A stretch of DNA of 64,000 nt, taken from assembly GCA_934533135.1 (NCBI GenBank), contig CAKTBG010000001.1, forward strand, positions 144,014 through 208,013. The letters run 5' to 3'. Under the pieces are notes generated by a model. The model was not told the DNA's origin. It saw only the letters and a list, made by a program, of their open reading frames with translations, and did no database searches. A program made the position numbers and the translations under genes. Of the stretch, positions 31,913-40,255 are shown piece after piece. Each line of letters opens with the position of its first letter. Within the stretch, counting starts at the first letter, position 1. The stretch comes from an uncultured Faecalibacterium sp. (lineage in GTDB: Bacteria > Bacillota > Clostridia > Oscillospirales > Ruminococcaceae).

Positions 31913-32515
31913 TCACGGCTTGACGACATTGCCCGCACCCAGCATCTTTTCGGCGATGACGTACATATTGGTCACGCCGCCCACCGCCAGCTTCTCGGTC
32001 AGACCATAGAAATTCAGGCAGGTGCCGCAGGTCAGGATCTCCACGCCCTGTGCTTCCAGTGCCTTGAGATCCTCAAGCATCGGCGAACCCGCACAGGTCA
32101 GCGATGCGCCGCCGTTGTAGAACAGGATGGTCTTGGGCAGCGTATCCTGCTGGGTCAGTGCAAACACAAACGCCTTCATCAGCGTTTTTCCCAGCTCGTC
32201 ACTGCCGACCCCCATTTTGTCGGAACCAATGGCTACCACCGTATCCGTCCGCACATCGGGCGTGCAGGTCTCCGGCTCTTCGGCGGCAGGTGCTGCTTCG
32301 CCCACCGTAAACACCACCCGGTATTCCCGCTCAGCGCGCTTTTCGGCCGTGGAGTCAAAGCCCTTCTGCTGCGCCATCTTGGTCAGATTCTGGACAGCGA
32401 TCTCATTGTCCACCAGCACTTCGACCTGCCCGGCACCGTGCAGCTCGGCAATGGCCTTCTTCGCCTTGACCACGGGCAGCGGGCAGACATCTCCTCTTGC
32501 ATCGATCTGGATCAT
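31913..32515 (-). CDS. yedF: Selenium metabolism protein YedF (TusA-like plus DsrE-like)
   Basis: The 200-residue protein fuses an N-terminal TusA domain ([13 protein letters not shown], Cys11 as the sulfur/selenium carrier) to a C-terminal DsrE-like domain with [11 protein letters not shown]. This architecture defines the selenium-associated YedF family. It probably relays selenium between the desulfurase and SelD. Its ATG overlaps the selD stop (ATGA), and AGGAG precedes it. Confidence 0.9.
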   Translation of the reverse strand: MIQIDARGDVCPLPVVKAKKAIAELHGAGQVEVLVDNEIAVQNLTKMAQQKGFDSTAEKRAEREYRVVFTVGEAAPAAEEPETCTPDVRTDTVVAIGSDKMGVGSDELGKTLMKAFVFALTQQDTLPKTILFYNGGASLTCAGSPMLEDLKALEAQGVEILTCGTCLNFYGLTEKLAVGGVTNMYVIAEKMLGAGNVVKP

Positions 32516-33570
32516 TCTCGATTCTCCTGTTCTTTAACACGTTCATACGTTACTACGATTTCTTTTTCGGTTTTTTCCGTGATCTCGCCCACGATCCTCG
32601 CGGGAAGTCCGGCCTGCTGCAATTCCTGTTCCAGTGCAGCGGCCTCTTCCGGTGCCACAGCCAGCAGCAAACCACCCGAGGTCTGCGGGTCAAACAGGAT
32701 CTCTTCCAGCGGGAAGGGCACCCCCTCGAAGGTCACGAAAGCCCCGGTATGGTTGCGGTTGCGCTGGCCTGCCGCTGTGTAAAGGCAGGCATCGGCGGCA
32801 TCCCACGCCCCCGGCAGCACCGGCACGGCATGGCCGTCGATGATGCAGGAGAGCCGCCCGCCCATCATCTCGTGGAGATGGCCAAGGAAGCTGAACCCGG
32901 TCACATCGGTGGCCGCGTGTACCGCGTATTTCCGGCTGATCGCAGCGGCGGTCTTGTTCAGGGTCGTCATCGAGGCAATGGCTCCGGCCAGATCCTCGGG
33001 TTTTGCCTCGCCCACCCGGTTGGCGGTACAAAGGAGCCCCACGCCCAGAGCTTTGGTCAGGATCAGCCGATCTCCGGGTCGGCCGGTGTCGTTGGCGTAG
33101 AGATGGTGCGGATTCACAAGGCCGGTCACGGAGAGGCCGTACTTCACGCCGGTGTCGGCGATGGAGTGGCCGCCCGCAAGGATCCCGCCTGCCTCCGCTA
33201 CTTTTTCGGCACCGCCCTGCAGGATCGCCCCCAGAATGTTCAGATCCATGCTCTCGGGGAAGCAGACCAGATTCAGCGCGGTCTTGACCTCACCACCCAT
33301 CGCGTAGACATCGCTCAGGGCGTTTGCCGCTGCGATCTGCCCAAAGACATAGGGATCTTCCACCATCGGCGGGAAGAAATCCACCGTCTGCACCAAGGCG
33401 ACGTCCTCGGTGATCTTGTACACCGCCGCGTCGTCTTTGCTGTCGTAGCCCACCAGCAGGTTCGGATCCTGCCTGCCGCGGGGCAGCTTTTCGAGGATGC
33501 GGCTCAGCACACCCGCGCCGAGCTTGGCCGTACAGCCGCCTCCGGTGCAGAACACGATCGGTTCGCTCAT
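32512..33570 (-). CDS. selD: Selenide, water dikinase (selenophosphate synthetase), Cys form
   Basis: SelD (352 residues) makes selenophosphate from selenide and ATP. The active-site loop reads G-G-G-C-T-A-K (Cys13 and Lys16), so the enzyme uses Cys rather than selenocysteine. AIRS-family ATP-binding motifs [10 protein letters not shown] and V-D-F-F-P-P follow. No selA, selB or selC is seen nearby, and the neighbours are yqeB, yqeC and yedF, which marks an orphan SelD serving a selenium cofactor of molybdenum hydroxylases. It overlaps yqeC and yedF by four bases each. Confidence 0.95.
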   Translation of the reverse strand: MSEPIVFCTGGGCTAKLGAGVLSRILEKLPRGRQDPNLLVGYDSKDDAAVYKITEDVALVQTVDFFPPMVEDPYVFGQIAAANALSDVYAMGGEVKTALNLVCFPESMDLNILGAILQGGAEKVAEAGGILAGGHSIADTGVKYGLSVTGLVNPHHLYANDTGRPGDRLILTKALGVGLLCTANRVGEAKPEDLAGAIASMTTLNKTAAAISRKYAVHAATDVTGFSFLGHLHEMMGGRLSCIIDGHAVPVLPGAWDAADACLYTAAGQRNRNHTGAFVTFEGVPFPLEEILFDPQTSGGLLLAVAPEEAAALEQELQQAGLPARIVGEITEKTEKEIVVTYERVKEQENRE

Positions 33571-34274
33571 GCACGTTCCTCCGCTTCAAAGGCCGTCCGG
33601 ATGCATCGGACGGCGTAGTTTTTCTGTAAGATCTGCCGGGTTTCTTCGCCAAACATCCGTCGCTGCGGCGTATCTGCCTGATTCAGCACGGCATAAAAGA
33701 TGCGGTTTTGCACATTTTTCCGCCCGCCTTGTTCGCTTGCCAGCAATTTTGCCAGCAACGGCGGCGTCAGCAGCGTTTCGGGCGTGGCGTCCAACAGGGT
33801 ACAGGCTTGTTCCAGCCGGAAGCAGACTTCTTGCAAAGGCCGCCCCCCTGCCGAAAGCCCGGCCACCGCCAGCACGACATCGCTCTCCGGAATCAGTACC
33901 GGCTCGTGCTCTGCCGGAGCCTTGCAGGGCAGACGTTTCGCGCCATCGGCTTCCAGCAGCACGAGGTCTGCCCCCTGCATCCAGAGCCGCAGCTGCTCCA
34001 TCTGCAGGCTCTGCAGCTTGCCGTGTTCGGCGGGCAAACCCGCCACCGCATAGGTTCCGCTGTTCCAGCGTGCATTTCGTTCTTCGCGTGTCTGCACCCA
34101 GCCGGTCTCCGGCCTTTGGATGTGGGTGGTGGTGGAGACCAGCACCCGCCACCCCTTGGCCGCACAGCACCGAGCCATGGCGTAGAGCAGCGTCGTTTTG
34201 CCGCCGCCGCCCACCAGCGAAACAACATGACCTTTCTCGTTCAAAAAGGGCAGCTGCGCTTCCAGCGGCATCAT
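33567..34274 (-). CDS. yqeC: Selenium cofactor biosynthesis protein YqeC
   Basis: The 235-residue P-loop protein has Walker A G-G-G-G-K-T-T (residues about 22-28) and [11 protein letters not shown] in the Walker B region. YqeC family members are found with SelD in selenium-dependent molybdenum hydroxylase loci; the reaction is unknown. The start is one of two tandem ATG codons overlapping the stop of the hydroxylase large subunit. Coding is tightly coupled with selD downstream. Confidence 0.9.
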   Translation of the reverse strand: MMPLEAQLPFLNEKGHVVSLVGGGGKTTLLYAMARCCAAKGWRVLVSTTTHIQRPETGWVQTREERNARWNSGTYAVAGLPAEHGKLQSLQMEQLRLWMQGADLVLLEADGAKRLPCKAPAEHEPVLIPESDVVLAVAGLSAGGRPLQEVCFRLEQACTLLDATPETLLTPPLLAKLLASEQGGRKNVQNRIFYAVLNQADTPQRRMFGEETRQILQKNYAVRCIRTAFEAEERA

Positions 34275-36580
34275 TCGTCTTTCCCGTTTTTCGCAAGCAC
34301 CGCCATGGCGATCTGCTCCGGCGTGATCGGCAGCTCGTAGAAACGGGTGCCGATGGCGTTGCAGATGGCGTCCGAAATGGCCGGGAGCGGCGTATTGATG
34401 ACGACTTCACCGATGGACTTGGCTCCAAAGGGGCCGTTCGGCTCGTAGCTGCTTTCAAACTCCACCCGGATCTTCCCGAAGTCCACACGGGTCGGGATCT
34501 TATATTGCATTAGCGAATTCTCCAGCGGATAGCCGCGGCCGTCGTAGGTGACATTCTCGGTCAGCGTCATGCCGATGCCCTGCAGGATGCCGCCCTCGGC
34601 CTGCACCCGGGTCAGGTTGGGGTTGATGGGGGTGCCGCAGTCCACACAGGCCGCGTAGTCCAGCACCTTTACCTCGCCCGTCTCGGTGTCCACTTCGATC
34701 TCCGCCGCACCGACCATATACGGCGGGGGCGACAGAGGCGAAGAGTGGGTCTCGGTGGCTTCCAGTGCGACGTCGTGGCCGTTCATGGAGGTGGTCACCA
34801 CATCGTCCAGAGAGACTTTTTTCTCCGGATCCGCCTCCACATACACCTGCTTGCCGTCAAAATTCACGGCCGCCTCGTCGCAGCCCAGCATCTCGGCACC
34901 CAGCTTGCAGATCTGGCCGCGGAGCTTCAGGGCGCACTTCTCGACCGCCTTGCCGGTGACATAGGTGGTGCTGGATGCATAAGAGCCGGAGTCATAGGGC
35001 GAGGTGTCGGTGTCGGCACCAAAGACCGTAATGTTGTCAAAGTCGCATTCCAGCACTTCGGCAGCGATCTGCGCCAGCGTGGTATCACAGCCCGTTCCCA
35101 TATCGGCCGCGCCGATGATGAGGGAGTAGAACCCGCCCTCGTTGAGTTTCAGGGTCGCGCTGCCGACGTCCATGCCCGAGATGCCGGAGCCCTGCATCGC
35201 CATACCCATGCCAACGGCGCGGATCTTGCCGTTGCCGAGATCTCTGCGGGGGTATTTTTCCTCCCAGCCGATCATGTCGTGGACCTTTTTCAGGCAGCGG
35301 TCGAGGGCGCAGCTGGTGTTGGGTGCCCCATAATAAGCCGGCATGATGTCGCCCTCGCGGACGATGTTCTTCTCCCGGATCACAAAGGGATCCATGTGCA
35401 GCCGGGCCGCCAGCTCATTGACGGCAGATTCCACCGCGAACAGACCCTGTGTCGCGCCGTAACCGCGGTAGGCACCGGCGGACATATGATTCGTGTACAC
35501 CACATCGTAGGTGAAGCGGAACGCCTCCGCCTTGGCATAGAGCGGGATGGATTTGTGCCCCGACAGACCCACCGTCGTGGGGCCGTGCTCGCCGTAGGCA
35601 CCGGTGTTGGAGAGGGTGTACATATCAATGCCCTTCACGATGCCCTCTTTGGTGGCACCGAGACGGAGGTGGATCTCCATCTCGTGGCGGGGCGAAGAGG
35701 CCGTCTGGCTTTCCTCGCGGGTAAAGAGGATCTTGGAGGGCTTTTTCGTTTTCCAAGTGACGAAGGCCGGATAGATCAGCGAGACCGACGTCTGCTTTGC
35801 GCCGAAGCCGCCGCCGATGCGGGGCTTGGTGACACGCACCATGGATTTCGGGATATGGAGCGCGTTGGCGATGTGCCGCCGGGCATGGAAGACGATCTGG
35901 GTCGAGCTGAGCACATTCAGGCGGCCGTACAGGTCGATCCAGCAGCTGGTGCGGAACGTCTCCATCATCGCCTGCTGGCAGGCTTTGGTGTGATACACAT
36001 GGTCAATGACCACATCGCATTGCTCCAGCACGGCGTCGATATCCCCGGAGCCGCATTCGTCGTGGGCGCAGAGGTTGCGCCGGTTGTCCGCCCCTACCGG
36101 AGCCAGACTCTCCCAGTTGTCCTCCGGGTGGACGAGGATGGGGTTGTCCTTGGCGGTGTGGTAGTCCAGCACTGCTTCCAGTACTTCATACTCAACCTTG
36201 ATGAGCTTGAGGGCCTTGTTGACGCACGCTTCGTCCTTGCCTGCGGCAATGGCCACCACATCGCCCACAAAACGCACATGGCGGTCAATGACCAGACGAT
36301 CGTAGGGGCTGGCCTCCGGGTAGGTCTGGCCGGCCTGTGTAAAACGGCGGCCCTCCTGCGGCACATCCTCCCAAGTAAAGATGGCCTCGATGCCGGGCAC
36401 CTTTTTGGCGACTGCGGTGTTGATCGTCTTGACCATGGCGTTCGCGTGGGGCGAGCGCAGGAGTTTGACGATCAGGCAGTCCTTCGGGGCAAGGTCGTCC
36501 ATATAGACGGGCTGGCCGGTGACCAGCTGCATGGCGTCCTTTTTCCGGAAGGGTTTGTTGACGTTGTTCAGTCCGCTCAT
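34271..36580 (-). CDS. Molybdenum hydroxylase large (molybdopterin-binding) subunit, xanthine dehydrogenase family
   Basis: The 769-residue subunit belongs to the xanthine oxidase family. Motifs include the N-terminal hammerhead K-L-L-R-S-P-H-A, the cofactor-binding I-G-G-G-F-G-A-K and A-Y-R-G-Y-G-A, M-G-T-G-C-D-T and the C-terminal active-site G-A-K-S-I-G-E-V with the catalytic Glu. The likely substrate is a purine, since a xanthine/uracil permease lies close by, but nicotinate or another N-heterocycle cannot be excluded. I start at ATG 36580 (GGAGG upstream, ATGA overlap with the 2Fe-2S subunit stop). Its Se genes suggest a selenium-dependent enzyme. Confidence 0.93.
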   Translation of the reverse strand: MSGLNNVNKPFRKKDAMQLVTGQPVYMDDLAPKDCLIVKLLRSPHANAMVKTINTAVAKKVPGIEAIFTWEDVPQEGRRFTQAGQTYPEASPYDRLVIDRHVRFVGDVVAIAAGKDEACVNKALKLIKVEYEVLEAVLDYHTAKDNPILVHPEDNWESLAPVGADNRRNLCAHDECGSGDIDAVLEQCDVVIDHVYHTKACQQAMMETFRTSCWIDLYGRLNVLSSTQIVFHARRHIANALHIPKSMVRVTKPRIGGGFGAKQTSVSLIYPAFVTWKTKKPSKILFTREESQTASSPRHEMEIHLRLGATKEGIVKGIDMYTLSNTGAYGEHGPTTVGLSGHKSIPLYAKAEAFRFTYDVVYTNHMSAGAYRGYGATQGLFAVESAVNELAARLHMDPFVIREKNIVREGDIMPAYYGAPNTSCALDRCLKKVHDMIGWEEKYPRRDLGNGKIRAVGMGMAMQGSGISGMDVGSATLKLNEGGFYSLIIGAADMGTGCDTTLAQIAAEVLECDFDNITVFGADTDTSPYDSGSYASSTTYVTGKAVEKCALKLRGQICKLGAEMLGCDEAAVNFDGKQVYVEADPEKKVSLDDVVTTSMNGHDVALEATETHSSPLSPPPYMVGAAEIEVDTETGEVKVLDYAACVDCGTPINPNLTRVQAEGGILQGIGMTLTENVTYDGRGYPLENSLMQYKIPTRVDFGKIRVEFESSYEPNGPFGAKSIGEVVINTPLPAISDAICNAIGTRFYELPITPEQIAMAVLAKNGKDE

Positions 36581-37047
36581 TCCGCTGCCTCCTTGCTCTT
36601 TTTCCACGCGAGGAATGCCTGAATGCCCCGCAGCTGCCCCTCATAGCCCGAGCAGCGGCAGAGATTGCCCGCGAGATATTCCTTGATCTCCTCTTCGGTG
36701 GGGTATTCCTTCTCCCGGAACAGGGCGATGGCGTTCATCATGAAGCCCGGATTGCAGAAGCCGCACTGCTCTGCACCCTGATCGGCGATGAAAGCTCCGA
36801 ACTCCCGCGCCTCTTCCTGCAGCCCTTCCAGCGTGGTGACGCGCTTGCCGTCCACCCGAGCCGCCAGTACCGAGCAGGACAGCACCGGCTTGTCCTCCAC
36901 GAATACGGTACACAGGCCGCAGTTGGACGTCTCGCAGCCCCGTTTGACGCTGCAGCAGCCCTGACTGCGGACAAAATCAATGAGCAGGGTGTCCGGCGCG
37001 ACCTCCGCCGACACTCTGATTCCGTTCAATGTAAGATTGATCTGCAT
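36577..37047 (-). CDS. Molybdenum hydroxylase 2Fe-2S subunit
   Basis: The 156-residue electron-transfer subunit has the plant-ferredoxin-type site C-E-T-S-N-C-G-L-C with a further Cys near residue 57, and the second cluster with C-G-F-C and C-R-C-S-G-Y in the C-terminal helical domain. This is the standard two-cluster small subunit of the xanthine dehydrogenase family. It is placed between the FAD and molybdopterin subunits in one operon and overlaps the large subunit by four bases. Confidence 0.95.
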   Translation of the reverse strand: MQINLTLNGIRVSAEVAPDTLLIDFVRSQGCCSVKRGCETSNCGLCTVFVEDKPVLSCSVLAARVDGKRVTTLEGLQEEAREFGAFIADQGAEQCGFCNPGFMMNAIALFREKEYPTEEEIKEYLAGNLCRCSGYEGQLRGIQAFLAWKKSKEAAE

Positions 37048-37068
37048 GGTATTTCTCCCGTTGTTCCC

Positions 37069-37866
37069 TTATTCTGCATCCGGCGCAGCTTCCAGCCTGC
37101 GGACCGCCCGCTTGACCAGCACGCCTGCCAGATGGCGGCGGTACGCTGCACTGCCCCGCATATTGGATTCGGTCTTGATCTCGGCACAGACCGCGTCGGC
37201 AAAGCGCGCTGCCCGTTCCTCGGCCGTCTCCCCTGCCTGCGGGTCAAAGTTCCAGACCACTGCTTTGCCCGGCCGGGCACCGACCGCAAACCGGAAGCCG
37301 CCTGCGGCTGTCTTGGCGGCGGCGCAGGTCAGCACCGGAAAGTCGGTCTGGCTGTTGCGCACCGACTGGTAGCAGAACTTCGCCTGTGCTTTCGGCACGA
37401 GCACCCGCACCAGAATGTCCCGGTCGTAGGGCTGCTTTGCATATTCCGCCAGCGGCACGATGCCGCCCTTGTACAGCTCCACCGAGGCATCCAATGCCAG
37501 AAACAGGGTCAGCACATCCGAAAATCCGAACCGGCTGTAAATGCTGCCGCCCACCGTCGCCAGATTGCGCAGCTGGACGCCCACGATGTGCCGCACCGAC
37601 TCCCGCACGGCTCCATCCGTGTAAGCGGCAAGCCCCGGATGCTGCTCAAGCTGCCGCAGGGTGACCATGGCTCCAATGGAAAAGCCCTCGTCGGTCTCTT
37701 CGATGGTATCCAGCCCCAGCCCGGACAGATCAATGGCGGTGCCGACAGGGATGGTCTCCATCTTGAGCCAGATCATGCCGCCGAGGACCCGGTTGTTCTT
37801 TTTCTGGTTGAGCTGCCATGCCTCTTCCAGACTTTCGGCCTTTTTGTATTCCCGAATCGTCATCAT
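37069..37866 (-). CDS. Molybdenum hydroxylase FAD-binding subunit
   Basis: The 265-residue protein matches the FAD-binding subunit of xanthine dehydrogenase-type enzymes. It has an N-terminal region with V-L-G-G-M-I-W-L-K-M, then the flavin-binding segment Q-L-R-N-L-A-T-V-G-G-S-I-Y-S-R and a C-terminal CO dehydrogenase flavoprotein domain with R-R-H-L-A-G-V-L-V. It is the first gene of the ten-gene selenium-molybdenum operon and is divergent from mocA across about 120 bases. Confidence 0.92.
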   Translation of the reverse strand: MMTIREYKKAESLEEAWQLNQKKNNRVLGGMIWLKMETIPVGTAIDLSGLGLDTIEETDEGFSIGAMVTLRQLEQHPGLAAYTDGAVRESVRHIVGVQLRNLATVGGSIYSRFGFSDVLTLFLALDASVELYKGGIVPLAEYAKQPYDRDILVRVLVPKAQAKFCYQSVRNSQTDFPVLTCAAAKTAAGGFRFAVGARPGKAVVWNFDPQAGETAEERAARFADAVCAEIKTESNMRGSAAYRRHLAGVLVKRAVRRLEAAPDAE

Positions 37867-37918
37867 ACGCAGTACCTCTCTTTTGTCCTATTCTCTTTTA
37901 TTTTACCACAGTTTGCTT

Positions 37919-37924
37919 TATAAT
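37919..37924 (+). promoter_or_regulatory. Probable -10 element of mocA
   Basis: A perfect TATAAT lies 66 bases before the mocA ATG; no good -35 is seen at the right distance. Confidence 0.4.
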
Positions 37925-37989
37925 GCTATTTGAGAAGCGGTTTTTCCGCAAATTTTGAAGAAAAATCCGATTCCGGAAAGGAGTTTTCC

Positions 37990-38676
37990 ATGGAAGATCT
38001 GATTTTGCCGGTGGGCTGCGTGCTCATGGCGTCGGGGCTGGCCACACGGTTCGGCTCCAACAAGCTCTTGGCGGATCTCGGTGGGCAGCCGCTGCTCTGC
38101 CGAGCCTTTGCCGCCTCCGACACGCCGCTGCTGGCAGCGCGGGTCGTCGTGACCCGTTCGCCCGAGGTGAAAGCTCTCTGCGAAAAAGCGCAGATCCCCG
38201 TGGTTCTCCACGCACTCCCGGGTCGGAACGACACCGTGCGTCTGGGGCTGGATGCGCTCTTGGCCGCACATCCGGAGCTGGTCGGCTGTATGTTCCTGCC
38301 CGGCGACCAGCCGCTTTTGCGCCGGGAGAGCATCGAAGCTCTGGTGCGGGCGTTCTCCCATTCCAGAACTTGCGGACAGACGCAAAAAGAAACAGAGCGG
38401 GAGATCTTCCGGCTGGCATACCGGGTCGAAACCGACCCGGAGCCCGTCGTGGGAAGTCCCGTTCTGTTTGGATGCGAGGATTTTGCCGCGCTGCGCACCC
38501 TGCCCGAGGGCAAGGGCGGCGGCGTATTGCTCCGGAAGCATCCGGAGCGGGTGCGGCTCGTGTTTGCGGCGCGCCGCGAGGAATTGATGGATGTGGATAC
38601 CCAAGAAGAACTGAAGGCTTTTTCCTCTTCGCTCTTGCCTCCCACTCTGGGGGAGGTGGCATCGCGTCAGCGATGA
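37990..38676 (+). CDS. mocA: Molybdenum cofactor cytidylyltransferase-like (MocA/MobA-type NTP transferase)
   Basis: The 228-residue nucleotidyltransferase has the N-terminal L-M-A-S-G-L-A-T-R-F-G-S-N-K-L signature and F-L-P-G-D-Q-P in the metal-binding region. MocA converts molybdopterin to the cytosine dinucleotide form used by xanthine dehydrogenase-family enzymes, which fits the divergent hydroxylase operon. GGAAAGGAG lies 6 bases before the ATG. The last 14 or so codons (P-P-T-L-G-E-V-A-S-R-Q-R) are contributed by an intergenic palindromic repeat, so the C-terminus is probably a recent extension. Confidence 0.9.
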   Translation: MEDLILPVGCVLMASGLATRFGSNKLLADLGGQPLLCRAFAASDTPLLAARVVVTRSPEVKALCEKAQIPVVLHALPGRNDTVRLGLDALLAAHPELVGCMFLPGDQPLLRRESIEALVRAFSHSRTCGQTQKETEREIFRLAYRVETDPEPVVGSPVLFGCEDFAALRTLPEGKGGGVLLRKHPERVRLVFAARREELMDVDTQEELKAFSSSLLPPTLGEVASRQR

Positions 38677-38683
38677 CGGAGAG
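38638..38683. repeat. Palindromic repeat overlapping the mocA 3' end
   Basis: CTCCC/GGGAG and CATCGC/GCGATG hairpins end in GGAGAGGG. It is a diverged relative of the CTGAGAGGG repeats and supplies the stop codon and tail of mocA. Confidence 0.6.
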
Positions 38684-38697
38684 GGCGAGCCTAAATA

Positions 38698-40092
38698 TTA
38701 CTCTTTGTCCTTCGGCAGCAGAACGTTCAGCACGATCGCAACAAAGGCAGCCGGAACGATGCCGGACTCGCCGCAGATCAGCTGGATCACCTGCGGGGTG
38801 TTGGCCAGAATGTTGGCGTTGGCACCCATGCCGTAGCCCACGCCCAAAGCCACCGAAACGATGGTCAGGGTGCGCGGGGTCATCTTTTCCTTGGTGATCA
38901 GCTGGATGCCGCTGACCACGATCGACGAGAACATCATGACGGCAGCACCGCCCAGAACGGCCTGCGGCATGATGGAGACCAGTGCGCCCAGCTTGGGGAT
39001 CAGGCCGCAGAGGATCAGGAAGATGGCACCCGTGGCCAATGCGCCGCGGTTGACCACCTTGGTCATGGCCACCAGACCCACGTTCTGGCTAAAGGAGGTG
39101 TTGGGCAGAACGCCGAACACCGCCGCGAAGGAAGAGCCCAGACCGTCGCAGATGACGCCGCCGGACAGCTCCTTGTCGGAAGGCTCGCGGTTCATGCCGC
39201 CTTCCATAACGCCGGAGATATCGCCCACGGTCTCCACAGCGGTGACGATGAACATGATCAGCACGGGCAGGATGGCACGCATATCAAATACAATCTTGAC
39301 CGGCACCAGTTTCGGGATGGCAAACCAGCCAGCCTGCGCGACCTTATTCCAGTTCAGCACCCATGCCTTGGTAAACTCCACGCCCTCGGCGGTGACGCCG
39401 GTGGTGGGCAGCACAAAACCCATGACGATGGAAGCGAGATAACCGGCAATGATGCCGATGAGAATGGACGAAGAGCTGAGGAAACCGGTGGTCCAATGCT
39501 TGAAGAAGAGGATGACCACCAGCACAAAGAGAGCCAGCAGCAGGTTTTCCACCGAGCCGAAGTCCTTGGCACCGTTGCCGCCGCCGAAGGAGTTGACGCC
39601 CACCGAGATCAGAGACAGGCCGATGGACAGCACCACCGTGCCGGTGACCACCGAGGGGAACAGCTTGCGCAGGGGTTTGAGAAAAATGCCCAGCACGCTC
39701 TCAAACAGACCGCCCAGAATGGACGCGCCCATGATGGCACCGTAAGCCGTCACGCCGCCGCCCATGGTAGCTGCCACGCTGTTGAACACGCCGAGGAAGC
39801 CCGAGCTGGTGCCCATGATGATGGGCACTTTGCCGCCGATGGGTCCGATGCTGTACAGCTGGACCAGCGTGACGATGCCAGCCACGAACATGGCGTTCTG
39901 CAGCAGGCTGATCTGCAGATCTGCAAACTCACCGCCGACCAGACCACAGGCACTGGTGATGATCAGCAGCGGGGTCAGGTTGCCGACGAACATGGCAAAG
40001 ACGTGCTGCAAGCCCAGCGGGATGGACTGGCGCAGCGGCATTTTGGCTTCAAAATCATAAGCCGATTGTTCCAAAGCAATCTCTTTTGTCAT
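38698..40092 (-). CDS. NCS2 uracil-xanthine permease
   Basis: The 464-residue protein has about 12-14 hydrophobic segments and the nucleobase-ascorbate signature in S-Q-N-V-G-L-V-A-M-T-K. It should import xanthine, urate or uracil by ion symport. Its position next to mocA and the molybdenum hydroxylase operon argues for a purine substrate. I start at ATG 40092 with AGGAG 7 bases upstream; the upstream ATG of the frame has none. It has its own promoter (extended -10 at 40137-40142). No purine riboswitch is seen in the short leader. Confidence 0.92.
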   Translation of the reverse strand: MTKEIALEQSAYDFEAKMPLRQSIPLGLQHVFAMFVGNLTPLLIITSACGLVGGEFADLQISLLQNAMFVAGIVTLVQLYSIGPIGGKVPIIMGTSSGFLGVFNSVAATMGGGVTAYGAIMGASILGGLFESVLGIFLKPLRKLFPSVVTGTVVLSIGLSLISVGVNSFGGGNGAKDFGSVENLLLALFVLVVILFFKHWTTGFLSSSSILIGIIAGYLASIVMGFVLPTTGVTAEGVEFTKAWVLNWNKVAQAGWFAIPKLVPVKIVFDMRAILPVLIMFIVTAVETVGDISGVMEGGMNREPSDKELSGGVICDGLGSSFAAVFGVLPNTSFSQNVGLVAMTKVVNRGALATGAIFLILCGLIPKLGALVSIMPQAVLGGAAVMMFSSIVVSGIQLITKEKMTPRTLTIVSVALGVGYGMGANANILANTPQVIQLICGESGIVPAAFVAIVLNVLLPKDKE

Positions 40093-40136
40093 TTCCTTGC
40101 TCCTTTTGTCATTCCTTGTATTCAAAGACAGAATAC

Positions 40137-40145
40137 ATTATAGCA
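40137..40145 (-). promoter_or_regulatory. Extended -10 promoter of the permease
   Basis: On the minus strand TGC-TATAAT gives a perfect -10 (40142-40137) with the TGn extension; no -35 is evident. Two tandem copies of ATGAACAAAAA (40178-40200) lie upstream and may bind a regulator. Confidence 0.6.
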
Positions 40146-40255
40146 AAGCCGCCGGGTCGATGGTAGCGGTTTTGCAATTTTTTGTTCATTTTTTGTTCAT
40201 AAGTCATACTTTATCATTCGTTCTGTCCGCATATCAAAAACGGTTCCGGTGGATC

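Noticed and set aside
40093..40255. Possible purine riboswitch before the uracil-xanthine permease
   Set aside because: The untranslated leader is only about 40 bases after the -10 box and lacks the conserved three-way-junction core; only upstream direct repeats are seen.
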